From NCBI RefSeq assembly GCF_013299185.1, contig NZ_JAAFKG010000056.1, positions 1 through 50,393 on the forward strand: a DNA stretch of 50,393 bases, in the 5' to 3' direction. The stretch's first letter is position 1; each line of letters starts with the position of its first letter. The notes beneath the pieces were generated by a model. That model ran no database searches. It had not been told where the DNA came from and saw only the letters and a program-made list of their open reading frames with translations. A program made the translations under genes and the position numbers. Source of the DNA: Microcoleus sp. bin48.metabat.b7b8b9.023. Lineage in GTDB: Bacteria; Cyanobacteriota; Cyanobacteriia; Cyanobacteriales; Microcoleaceae. Positions 18,137-25,822 of this stretch are shown in pieces.

Positions 18137-19306
18137 GTGAATAACGTTCCCCCCCTCGATTTAACCCAGCAGTACGCCCAGATTGGCGACGAAATCGGCG
18201 CTGCGGTACAAAAAGTGCTCGCCTCTGGCGGCTACATCGGCGGCCCAGCCGTCAAGAGTTTTGAGCAAGAGTTTGCCAACTACACGGGCGTTTCCGACTG
18301 CGTTGGCTGCAACTCCGGCACCGATGCCCTAATTTTGGCTTTGCGAGCTCTCAAAATCGGCCCCGGCGACGAAGTAATTACCACTCCTTTTACCTTCTTC
18401 GCTTCCGCTGAAACCATCAGCGCCGTCGGTGCAACTCCCGTATTTGTCGATATTGACAGCGGGACTTTTAATCTGGATGTCGAACTTTTGGAAGCGGCAA
18501 TTACCGACAAAACCAAGGCAATTATGCCGGTTCACATTTTCGGACAACCCACAGACATGACTCGGTTGATGGAAATTGCCACCAAGCATAACCTAGCCGT
18601 CATCGAAGATTGCGCCCAGGCTGTCGGGGCCGAGTGGGAGTCTCGAAAAGTCGGCAGCATCGGCCATGTGGGCTGCTTCAGCTTTTATCCGACCAAAAAT
18701 TTAGGCGCTTGCGGTGACGGCGGCGCGGTGACAACAAACGATCGCGCCCTGGCAGCTTCCATGCGTATGCTTAAGGAGCACGGACAGTCTTCTAGGTATT
18801 TTTACGAGGAAATAGGCTACAACAGCCGTCTGGATGCCCTGCAAGCGGTGATTCTCAGCATTAAATTGCGGTATCTCGACAGTTGGAACTCCCAACGGCG
18901 CGAGAAAGCAGCCGTTTATAGCGAATTTCTTTCCCGCGTGCCCGGAGTTGCTGTCCCCAAGGAATTGCCAGCAGCCAAGCCTGTTTGGAATCAATATACA
19001 ATTCGCTTGACCAGTCAAGACACAATTCGCTTGATAAGTCAAGCAGAAGCGCCAAATCCTTCTGGTAATTTCCGGGACTCGATGCGGACTAAGTTGCAGG
19101 AATCCGGAATTGGTTCGATGGTTTACTATCCGTTACCTTTGCACCTGCAACCTGTTTACAAATCTTTGGGCTATCAAGTCGGTCAGTTGCCTGTAGCTGA
19201 GCAAGTTTGTGGCGAGGTGTTGTCTTTGCCGATGTTCCCGGAACTTTCGAGGGATCAACAGGAGAGGGCAATTTACGGGCTGAAAGATTGTTTGACCAAG
19301 GGCTGA
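18137..19306 (+). CDS. DegT/DnrJ/EryC1/StrS family PLP-dependent aminotransferase
   Basis: Transfers an amino group to a keto-sugar nucleotide, as in amino-sugar synthesis for surface glycans. About 389 residues from the GTG at 18137, chosen because NNVPPLDLTQQY aligns with the family N-terminus. A TTG at 18116 would add seven residues; neither has a good ribosome site. The PLP lysine is in FSFYPTKNLGACGDGGAVTT (Lys187 from this start). Other family motifs are CVGCNSGTDALILAL, TTPFTFFASAETISA, VIEDCAQAVGAEW and YNSRLDALQAVIL. Residues 295-320 contain a near-duplicate pair, RLTSQDTIRLISQ, within a variable loop. It could serve the glycan locus 3.3 kb away, but it lies on the other strand. Confidence 0.95.
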   Translation: MNNVPPLDLTQQYAQIGDEIGAAVQKVLASGGYIGGPAVKSFEQEFANYTGVSDCVGCNSGTDALILALRALKIGPGDEVITTPFTFFASAETISAVGATPVFVDIDSGTFNLDVELLEAAITDKTKAIMPVHIFGQPTDMTRLMEIATKHNLAVIEDCAQAVGAEWESRKVGSIGHVGCFSFYPTKNLGACGDGGAVTTNDRALAASMRMLKEHGQSSRYFYEEIGYNSRLDALQAVILSIKLRYLDSWNSQRREKAAVYSEFLSRVPGVAVPKELPAAKPVWNQYTIRLTSQDTIRLISQAEAPNPSGNFRDSMRTKLQESGIGSMVYYPLPLHLQPVYKSLGYQVGQLPVAEQVCGEVLSLPMFPELSRDQQERAIYGLKDCLTKG

Positions 19307-19466
19307 TAGGATTTAGTGGCTTTTGTGCGATCGCCCGATCGAAAGAAATAGCTGAGAATAGAGGAATTGTAGGGTTGCAGTGTCGTACTGGTGCAGCGGT
19401 CAGGAAAATATATTAAGTATTTTGACTGAACACTTGTACTTTTATCAGAAATTTGGGTTTAAAACC

Positions 19467-19790
19467 CCGTCCTTCAAGGACGGCTTTCTGCTATAGTACT
19501 CGTAGGTTGCTGACCGTGAGAACGTGAGGAAACAGGTTGAACGTCCTCCTGGGCGATCTCAAAATCTTTAACCGTCAATGGTAAAAACCAAATCCACACG
19601 GTAAGAGCAAATAAAAATCAAATAGCGTGGGACACACGCGAATTTACGCTTGGGGAGTAGTCCGTAAGAGTGCTTGCTGTAAAAGGTGTAGTCGGACTAG
19701 ACATGAAACTGTAAGACCAAAACTGACATTGTTGGTAGAGGCACGATTCAGCCCAAGAATCCTCGTACCTTGATAGTCGAGGAGTGTCAA
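19467..19790 (+). mobile_element. TnpB-less IS200/IS605-type element remnant with omega-RNA-like right end
   Basis: No protein is encoded, yet the sequence has the architecture of an IS605/IS1341 end. There is a hairpin CGTCCTTCAAGGACG at 19468-19482. The 3' part contains GGGGAGTAGTCCGTAAGAG, GTAGTCGGACTAGACATG and GGTAGAGGCACGATTCAGCC. It closes with CCTCG (19761-19765) paired to CGAGG (19778-19782), followed by AGTGTCAA. From memory, this terminal block is the typical region downstream of and overlapping tnpB in cyanobacteria, which encodes the omega guide-RNA scaffold. The tnpB gene itself is gone. Identification rests on pattern memory, not alignment. The surrounding gap (19307-20144) otherwise holds repeats. 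Confidence 0.55.
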
Positions 19791-19885
19791 GTACTATATT
19801 TAATGAAAAGAAACAAATTTAGGCTGGCAATCCGCCTTCAACGGGTGCATTTTCCGCTCGCCTAAAATTTGCGATCGGTTAATGA

Positions 19886-20105
19886 TGAAGAAGGAAGTTC
19901 GGCAACGAGCACTGTACAAGATGTAACGGATGTAAAGGATGGAAGGAAGAAGGAAGACTTGTCTGCCAGCGTAGCCGAAGGAAGAAGGTTTCGACTTCCG
20001 ATGCCCGATGCCCTGTTTGGCCGATGCCCGATGCCCGATGCCCTGTTTGGCCGATGCCCGATGCCCGATGCCCAATTCCCAATTCCCAATTCTCAATTCT
20101 CAATT
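19886..20105. repeat. Composite repeat: dispersed element plus (CCCGATG)n and (CCCAATT)n heptamers
   Basis: 19890-19990 matches a second copy near 33444-33630: both hold AAGGAAGTTCGGCAACGAGC, then GATGTAACGGATG units, then GAAGACTTGTC and TAGCCGAAGG. After it come CGATGCCCGATGCCCTGTTTG units, then CCCAATT/TCTCAATT heptamers running to about 40 bases before the ABC1 kinase start. Confidence 0.85.
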
Positions 20106-20144
20106 TAAGCTGCAATTTTCATAAAATAAGAGGAAAATAAACGA

Positions 20145-21821
20145 GTGCCTCAGTATCAATTCACTCAGGCTAGACGCTACGATCCACAGGCAATCGCCCA
20201 ATATTACGGCAACCGTCCTTGGAAAGCAATTTGGCGAGCAATAACCGTTATTTGGTCATTTGCAGGCTTCGTACTCGGGATGTTGTGGGACAGTTGGCAG
20301 CACGAAGTTGCAGCCCACCAGCCGGAACGTGCCGCCCACCTGCGACAAATACTCACTTACTTAGGCCCCACTTTCATTAAAGTCGGTCAAGCCCTCTCTA
20401 CCAGACCAGATTTAATCCGCAAAGACTTTCTGCAAGAATTGATCAAACTTCAGGATCAATTACCACCCTTTGATTCGGTACGAGCATTTGAGATTATTGA
20501 AGCAGAACTCGATCGCAAAATAAGCGAAACCTACAGCGAAATCTCCCCGCAACCAGTCGCAGCAGCAAGTCTCGGTCAAGTTTATAAAGCCCGTTTAATC
20601 AGCGGCGAAGCAGTTGCAGTCAAGGTTCAGCGACCAAATTTGCTACCAATCTTGAGTCTCGACCTTTATTTAATGCGGTGGGCGGCTGGATGGTTGGGCC
20701 CCTTACTGCCATTGAATCTCGGTCACGACCTCTGTTTGATAGTCGATGAATTCGGCATTAAACTATTCGAGGAAATTGACTATATAAATGAAGGTCGCAA
20801 CGCCGAGAAATTTGCGACCAATTTTGCCGATGACCCAACAGTAAAAGTGCCGAGTATTTACTGGCGCTATACTTCAAAATGCGTTCTCACCCTCGAATGG
20901 ATTGACGGCATCAAGCTAACAGATATGGCAAGTGTCAAAGCCGCAGGTTTAGACACCAATAGCTTAATTGAAATCGGAGTTCGCAGCGGTTTGCGGCAGT
21001 TGCTGGAACACGGTTTTTTTCACGCAGACCCCCATCCAGGAAATCTGTTTGCTTTAGCGGACGGCCGCATGGCTTACATCGATTTTGGGATGATGGATCA
21101 GATGGAAGAAACAACCAAAGAAACTTTGGTTGATTCTGTCGTTCATTTGATCAACAAAGATTATTTAGAGTTAGCCCAGGATTTTGTAAAACTTGGGTTT
21201 TTGACACCAGATACAGATATTATGCCGATCGTCCCGGCGCTGGAATCTGTCCTCGGCGATATCGTCGGTGAAAAGGTAGCAGACTTTAACTTCAAGACGA
21301 TTACAGACGAGTTTTCGGAGTTGATGTACGACTATCCTTTCCGAGTCCCCGCCAAATTTGCCCTAATTATTCGTTCTCTCGTCACAGAAGAAGGTTTAGC
21401 CCTGACGCTGAATCCCGACTTCAAAATAGTCGAGGTAGCCTATCCCTACGTAGCGCGCAGATTGTTGAACGGGGAATCTCCGGCATTGCGCCGTCGCCTG
21501 ATTGAGGTATTATTCAAAGATGGCAAATTCCAGTGGAGTAGATTAGAGGAGATGATTGCGATCGCCAGATCCGATCGCAGTTTCGACCTGCTACCCACAG
21601 CCCAACTCGGCTTGCAATTCTTGCTATCAGAGGAAGGGTCGTTTTTGAGACGCCAGCTAATGTTAGCGTTAATTGAGGACGATCGCATTCACACCCAAGA
21701 AGTTGGCAGCCTCTGGAACTTAGTCAAACAAGACCTGCAACCAAGTCGCTTGTTCAACGTTGCTTTAGGCGCTTTGACAGAACTTTCCACAGCAGGAACA
21801 GCCGCGCTGACTCGATTTTAG
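20145..21821 (+). CDS. ABC1/AarF/UbiB-family atypical kinase
   Basis: 558 residues from a GTG start. The family's diagnostic KxGQ motif is present (Lys79-Gln82 in FIKVGQALSTRPDLI), with an Ala-rich nucleotide loop (PVAAASLGQVYKA) in place of a Gly-rich loop. A conserved FEEIDYINEGRNAEKF helix, the catalytic loop HADPHPGNL and the metal motif IDFGMMD follow. UbiB/COQ8 proteins support isoprenoid-quinone synthesis through an ATPase-like activity. Cyanobacteria carry several paralogues linked to plastoquinone and tocopherol metabolism, and which one this is cannot be said. There is no membrane anchor at the C-terminus, but hydrophobic stretches occur near residues 32-48. It is followed by a small membrane protein in the same direction. 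Confidence 0.93.
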   Translation: MPQYQFTQARRYDPQAIAQYYGNRPWKAIWRAITVIWSFAGFVLGMLWDSWQHEVAAHQPERAAHLRQILTYLGPTFIKVGQALSTRPDLIRKDFLQELIKLQDQLPPFDSVRAFEIIEAELDRKISETYSEISPQPVAAASLGQVYKARLISGEAVAVKVQRPNLLPILSLDLYLMRWAAGWLGPLLPLNLGHDLCLIVDEFGIKLFEEIDYINEGRNAEKFATNFADDPTVKVPSIYWRYTSKCVLTLEWIDGIKLTDMASVKAAGLDTNSLIEIGVRSGLRQLLEHGFFHADPHPGNLFALADGRMAYIDFGMMDQMEETTKETLVDSVVHLINKDYLELAQDFVKLGFLTPDTDIMPIVPALESVLGDIVGEKVADFNFKTITDEFSELMYDYPFRVPAKFALIIRSLVTEEGLALTLNPDFKIVEVAYPYVARRLLNGESPALRRRLIEVLFKDGKFQWSRLEEMIAIARSDRSFDLLPTAQLGLQFLLSEEGSFLRRQLMLALIEDDRIHTQEVGSLWNLVKQDLQPSRLFNVALGALTELSTAGTAALTRF

Positions 21822-21930
21822 CCAGTTGTCAGTTGCGGTGCCCTGAGCGTAGTCGAAGGGTTAATTGTTAGTTGTCAGCAATACCCTGAGCCTAGTCGAA
21901 GGATCATTTGTGAGTTATAAGTTGTTAATT

Positions 21931-22012
21931 CTAATAACCAATAACTAATAACCAATAACTAATAACAACCGACAACTGTCAACTGTCAACTGTCAACTGT
22001 CAACTGTCAATT
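21931..22012. repeat. Heptamer repeat tract (AATAACC/AATAACT)n and (CAACTGT)n
   Basis: Two period-7 motifs in succession, preceded at 21838-21905 by two copies of CCCTGAGC(G/C)TAGTCGAAGG. The tract ends about 18 bases before the start codon of the next gene. Confidence 0.92.
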
Positions 22013-22030
22013 ACCCCAAAAGAATTATTC

Positions 22031-22411
22031 GTGTATTACTTTCCAGAACCTCCCTATTTTTTAATGACCGCTGGATTACTAGCAGGTATGGCTTCAGGCT
22101 TAGCCTTTGAAGCAACTCTCAAACAAGCCGTACAACTCTGGTCTAAAAATCGTTCTAGCCGTACTTTGTCTAACCTAAAAGGTCTACAATTGCAGTTGCC
22201 TTTTTTGGGAATGGCCGGCGGAATTTGCGTATTTTTAGCTTCAGGGATGGAAATTTTTGGCTTCCCAAAATTACTTTCTTATGTTTTAGCCCTGCCGCTG
22301 ACACTACTAACTGGGTGGCTGGTTTGGACTCAGCTAGGTAAGCTTTTAATTGAACTACAACGCGGAGGTTCCCAAGCCTTAGACTTGGATTCTTTTTTTG
22401 AAGAACCATAA
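22031..22411 (+). CDS. Conserved small membrane protein
   Basis: 126 residues from a GTG start. Three hydrophobic segments are visible: about 10-28 (LMTAGLLAGMASGLAFEA), 56-74 (PFLGMAGGICVFLASGMEIFG) and 79-100. An acidic tail follows (LDLDSFFEEP). I know no function for it. It follows the ABC1 kinase in the same direction, but a 210-base repeat-filled gap makes co-transcription uncertain. The hydrophobic pattern and lack of disruption make it a real gene rather than chance. Confidence 0.72.
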   Translation: MYYFPEPPYFLMTAGLLAGMASGLAFEATLKQAVQLWSKNRSSRTLSNLKGLQLQLPFLGMAGGICVFLASGMEIFGFPKLLSYVLALPLTLLTGWLVWTQLGKLLIELQRGGSQALDLDSFFEEP

Positions 22412-22415
22412 GATG

Positions 22416-22504
22416 GGTATGTTGTTGGGCTTCAGCCCTCTTAATGGTACGTTGTTGGGCTTCAGCCCTCTTAATGGTACGTTGTTGGGCTTCAGCCCTC
22501 TTAG
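22416..22504. repeat. Three tandem 30-base repeats (TTGTTGGGCTTCAGCCC family)
   Basis: Units start at 22416, 22446 and 22476 and are almost identical. Each has the small palindrome GGGCTTCAGCCC. Related single copies or hairpins are at 15008, 17149 and 23691. Confidence 0.95.
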
Positions 22505-22560
22505 CTGAACTGGTTATGTAAGCTATCAGCCATACCCGATATTTTTGATAAAAGCCATAT

Positions 22561-22591
22561 CAACCCTCTTTGACAACAACAAAGAGGGTTG
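22561..22591 (-). terminator. Hairpin at the 3' end of the glycan locus
   Basis: CAACCCTCTTTG and CAAAGAGGGTTG form a perfect 12-base stem with a 7-base loop, 17 bases after the last gene of the minus-strand locus. There is no T-tract, so termination is a guess from position. A fragment of the GGACTTTAGTCC repeat lies right beside it (22592-22618). Confidence 0.55.
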
Positions 22592-22607
22592 GTTCGTACT
22601 AAGGACT

Positions 22608-23633
22608 TTAGTCCTTCTTGATTAAAATACGCAACTTAAATAGAACATTATTAACCCTTTGAATACCCCAACTTTTGAAAATCCTCTGCAAGCGCACTAA
22701 CAAATTGGGAGGTGCGAGTTTTGGTCGTGTTTCCGGCGAATTCAAATAGCGGTAGTGCAGAAATACATCTCGGTAAGGAATCTCAACATCTTCGCCCCCA
22801 CACAATCGAGTAAATTTTGCAGCCGAAATACTCATGTAATGCAAATAAGTCAGCCGCCGTCCTTTGTCGTATAAAACATAATCTATCACATCAAATTGAG
22901 AAGACCAATGATTGCCCGTTATCAGTGCAGGTTGATGATAAGCAAAATTATAAAAAGAGATAGCGCTGCGGGCGACTAAATAGTTAAATAAAGGTTGGTC
23001 TGTTCCCCGCAAAGACAAAATTTCCGCTTCTCCTGAAGTCAATTTATCTAAAAGTTCGGCTAAGTTATTTCGATTTAATATATTTTTTCTGGAAGCAAAC
23101 CAACCAGCACAAAAAATCTGAGATTCCAGTTTTTCAATCTCAAAAACTTCTGCGAGTTTTTCCGATGATAAATCAAACACATAATTGAGGTCAGATTTGT
23201 ATTGAAAATCGTTAGCTACCCAATCAAATTCATCAAGTTTGTGATAAATGTAATCCAGAGAACCCATTAACAGAGTGTCCGCATCAAAATAGACAAACTT
23301 GTCAAAAGGGCCATCAAAACAGCAAAATTTTCGGTGCATTCCCAAACAGTGAACTTGCGCCCAACCTTTAGCTTGCCAAACTTTTTGAGCTTTTTGGTGA
23401 GATGTCCAAGCTTGAATCGCGAAGTCTTCCCAAAATTGGATGGAATCGGTATTGTCAAATAAAGTAACATTGCTTCGCGAGGCAATTTCTACTCGAACTT
23501 TTTGCAAGTTATCATCGTAGGGAATGATGCAAACAGGAATATTTCTCGCCCCATTAACTTCGAGACTGTTCAATAAACCGACTAAGTGGTCAAAAACCAC
23601 ATCGTTTCCCAGAATATAAATACCATCAGTCAT
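22608..23633 (-). CDS. GT-A-like glycosyltransferase (Npun_R2821/R2823-type family), paralogue 1
   Basis: 341 residues. The N-terminus (GIYILGNDVVFDHLVGLLNSL) and the block FDGPFDKFVYFDADTLLMGS with a DxD-type motif at Asp117-Ala-Asp119 indicate a GT-A nucleotide-sugar transferase distantly like family GT8. C-terminal conserved blocks are EIFCAGWFASRK-like, GTDQPLFNYLVAR and LYDKGRRLTYLHYMSI. The family is common in cyanobacterial glycan loci, and no donor or acceptor is known to me. Two tandem paralogues follow upstream (24744 and 23800), all on the minus strand, and this is the last gene of the locus. A basic tail (LRILIKKD) may aid membrane association; that is inference. Confidence 0.85.
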   Translation of the reverse strand: MTDGIYILGNDVVFDHLVGLLNSLEVNGARNIPVCIIPYDDNLQKVRVEIASRSNVTLFDNTDSIQFWEDFAIQAWTSHQKAQKVWQAKGWAQVHCLGMHRKFCCFDGPFDKFVYFDADTLLMGSLDYIYHKLDEFDWVANDFQYKSDLNYVFDLSSEKLAEVFEIEKLESQIFCAGWFASRKNILNRNNLAELLDKLTSGEAEILSLRGTDQPLFNYLVARSAISFYNFAYHQPALITGNHWSSQFDVIDYVLYDKGRRLTYLHYMSISAAKFTRLCGGEDVEIPYRDVFLHYRYLNSPETRPKLAPPNLLVRLQRIFKSWGIQRVNNVLFKLRILIKKD

Positions 23634-23690
23634 AGTTGTTCATTAAAAAATTAATCCCGTAGGGCGTGTTGGGCACTAACAAATAATAAA

Positions 23691-23754
23691 GGTACGTTGT
23701 TGCGCTTCAGCGCTGTTTTCTATAAAAAAGAGCGCTGAAGCGCAACAACGTACC
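23691..23754. repeat. Hairpin repeat (GGTACGTTGTTGCGCTTCAGCGC)
   Basis: GGTACGTTGTTGCGCTTCAG faces CTGAAGCGCAACAACGTACC across about 22 bases. This is the full palindromic form of the family whose half copies lie elsewhere. Right after it, 23761-23775 reads GTCGAGGAGTGTCAA, identical to the end of the IS605-type remnant at 19776-19790. Confidence 0.92.
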
Positions 23755-23799
23755 TAATGTGTCGAGGAGTGTCAAATATCAAAATAATGCCCAACACAC

Positions 23800-24696
23800 C
23801 TACAAATATCGGAACAATCTTTGCACTAAATTTAGTTTTGCCTCATCCAAATAACGATAATGTTGCCAAAGTTTCCAATAAGGACTACCGGATTTAATTG
23901 GTATTCCAGCCCAATGAATGTATTTTAATCTTTTGCCTTTGTCATAAAGCAGATAATCTATTTCCTGAAAATGTGTAGAACCAGCCCAGCTTCCAGGTTC
24001 TGCTGGTGAATCATTAACAAGATTCCAGCGTTTGACAATCAACTTAAGAATCATATAATTTAGTATAGGCTGGTCAGTGACATTTTGAGTAAAGTCAAAA
24101 TATTCTCGATGTTGCGAACATTCTCGCAAAATTTCATACATTTGCGATTCTGCAATCGTGCCTTTTCGGGAAGCCCAAAAACCGCTGTTGAATACATCTT
24201 GAAGCTGTGAGTCGGTAAAGATATTTTGTTCTTTGACAACGGGTGAAAATACATTTCGCAGTTTTTCGCCCAGATGGTGGTAGTCACAGCAAAAAAAGTC
24301 TACTTCTGAGAGTTTGTTGAGATTGGCTGCAATGTCTTCAAAGACGATGATGTCGGTATCGATGTACAGAAATTCGTCAAGGGGGCCAAACCAGGCGCAG
24401 AGTTTCCGCATTTTGTTGGGAAGGGCTAGAAAATCGCGATCGAACATTTCACCTATCCGTCTGGTAAACTGTTCCACAAACCCCAGATTTGGGTACAATT
24501 GCACCCCGTAGAGACTGCTGAGGGCGGCGGCAACTTGCAGATAATCGTCGTCAAACGGAATCAAAAAAACTGGTACTTGACAATTGTACAGGCGTATGCT
24601 TGCCAAAAGGGCGATCGCACTTTCCATCACCTTATCATTAGCAACAATATAAATCCCGCGACTCACATCAAATCCCCCAACATCATAACTACTCAT
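23800..24696 (-). CDS. GT-A-like glycosyltransferase, paralogue 2 (shorter, divergent)
   Basis: 298 residues, clearly homologous to its two neighbours. It has GIYIVANDKVMESAIALLASI, FGPLDEFLYIDTDIIVFED (DxD at 113-115), NSGFWASRKG and TDQPILNYMILKL, then LLYDKGKRLKYIHWAGI. It differs most: 'FGPLDEF' replaces 'FDGPFxxF' and the extra N-terminal residues (MSSYDVGGFDVSR) are unique. The residue pattern keeps the nucleotide-sugar site, so it is probably active with a different substrate. A 47-base gap separates it from paralogue 3 upstream. Confidence 0.83.
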   Translation of the reverse strand: MSSYDVGGFDVSRGIYIVANDKVMESAIALLASIRLYNCQVPVFLIPFDDDYLQVAAALSSLYGVQLYPNLGFVEQFTRRIGEMFDRDFLALPNKMRKLCAWFGPLDEFLYIDTDIIVFEDIAANLNKLSEVDFFCCDYHHLGEKLRNVFSPVVKEQNIFTDSQLQDVFNSGFWASRKGTIAESQMYEILRECSQHREYFDFTQNVTDQPILNYMILKLIVKRWNLVNDSPAEPGSWAGSTHFQEIDYLLYDKGKRLKYIHWAGIPIKSGSPYWKLWQHYRYLDEAKLNLVQRLFRYL

Positions 24697-24743
24697 CTCT
24701 CTCTTCTCTCACTCTGCGTTCTCTGCGCCCTCTGCGGTTTAAA

Positions 24744-25718
24744 TCAAACATTTACCCTCAACCTTCTCAATACCCTCGTTAACAAATTCGACCGAGAAAC
24801 CTCAGTATAAGACTTAGGCGGTTCCGTAAAAATCGGACGCTTCGACGGTTCGCGGAGAAAGCGGTAATGCAGAAACAAATCGCGATAGGGAAACTCAATA
24901 TTTTCGCCAGCACAAACTCTCCGAATCAAATCCGGCTGCACCCCAATATAATGAATGTAAGTCAGGCGATTTCCCTTATCGTACAAAATATTATCTCGGG
25001 TTTGAAAATGTGGGGAAGTGACACTGCAACCAGTTTTTTCATCATCTGGGAGACTGCAAGCAAAATTATAGCTGTTCATCCCCGTTTTCATCACCATATA
25101 ATTGAGCAAAGGCTGTTCTCCCGCACCAGCATACAGAATTTCTGCATCTCCCGATTTGAGTTCAGCTACCAGCCATCCTCTAGTATTTCGGTCAAACAAT
25201 CCTTGCTTGCTGCCGTAAAATCCCGAACAAAATATTTCCGAGTCGATTCGATTTTGCTCAAAAACTTCGAGAAGTTTTGGCGACTGAATGTTATATACTT
25301 TAGTTGGGTAGAGAAATTGAAAATCATAAACCACAAAGTCCGATGACTCTAACTTCTGAAAAACCGCATCAAGGGAATTCATTACTAAAGTATCCGCATC
25401 CAGATAAATAAAATTTTCAAACGGGCCGTCGAAAGCGCAAAAGCGGCGGTGCGCGCCGTAAAGCCGGAACTTTTTGCGGTTCAAACGCTCTGGTGCGGCT
25501 GCTTCCATGAATTCATCCCATCGCTGAATTGATGCAGTATCTTCATAAATAAACACGTTGGGACGGTTAATAATTTCTGCTTTGATTTGCTCTATGTGGT
25601 CATCGAAGGGATAAATGCAGACTGGAGTATTTGAGCCTAAGATAAATTCAATACTGTTGAGCAAGGCAATTAGTTGGTCGCGGACTGTATCGTTGGCTAG
25701 GGTGCAAATTCCGTTCAT
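24744..25718 (-). CDS. GT-A-like glycosyltransferase, paralogue 3
   Basis: 324 residues, most similar in layout to paralogue 1. It has NGICTLANDTVRDQLIALLNSI, RRFCAFDGPFENFIYLDADT (DAD at 107-109), EIFCSGFYGSKQG, GEQPLLNYMVMKTG and LYDKGNRLTYIHYIGV, ending FPYRDLFLHYRFLREPSKRP. The YRD(L/V)FLHYR block shared with paralogue 1 is a useful family signature. It probably adds one sugar to the exported glycan; donor unknown. Confidence 0.85.
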   Translation of the reverse strand: MNGICTLANDTVRDQLIALLNSIEFILGSNTPVCIYPFDDHIEQIKAEIINRPNVFIYEDTASIQRWDEFMEAAAPERLNRKKFRLYGAHRRFCAFDGPFENFIYLDADTLVMNSLDAVFQKLESSDFVVYDFQFLYPTKVYNIQSPKLLEVFEQNRIDSEIFCSGFYGSKQGLFDRNTRGWLVAELKSGDAEILYAGAGEQPLLNYMVMKTGMNSYNFACSLPDDEKTGCSVTSPHFQTRDNILYDKGNRLTYIHYIGVQPDLIRRVCAGENIEFPYRDLFLHYRFLREPSKRPIFTEPPKSYTEVSRSNLLTRVLRRLRVNV

Positions 25719-25743
25719 ATCATGTCCATTAAATTACCCTAAT

Positions 25744-25805
25744 AGGTTCGTAGTGAGGACTTTAGTCCTTTCTTTGATGCGGACTGAAGTCCGCACTACG
25801 AACCT
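25744..25805. repeat. Dispersed hairpin repeat (GTAGTGAGGACTTTAGTCC family)
   Basis: AGGTTCGTAGTGAGGACTTT faces ACTGAAGTCCGCACTACGAACCT. It fills the gap between the GT10 stop and the start of paralogue 3. Confidence 0.92.
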
Positions 25806-25822
25806 ATTTTTTGTACTATTTC

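Noticed and set aside
18112..18145. Ten-codon frame MVAICGVKSE overlapping the aminotransferase start
   Set aside because: Too short to support and out of frame; no leader-peptide features such as an attenuator hairpin follow.
19800..20115. Several 75-98 residue frames on both strands before the ABC1 kinase
   Set aside because: They translate short tandem repeats and have repetitive, non-protein-like composition.
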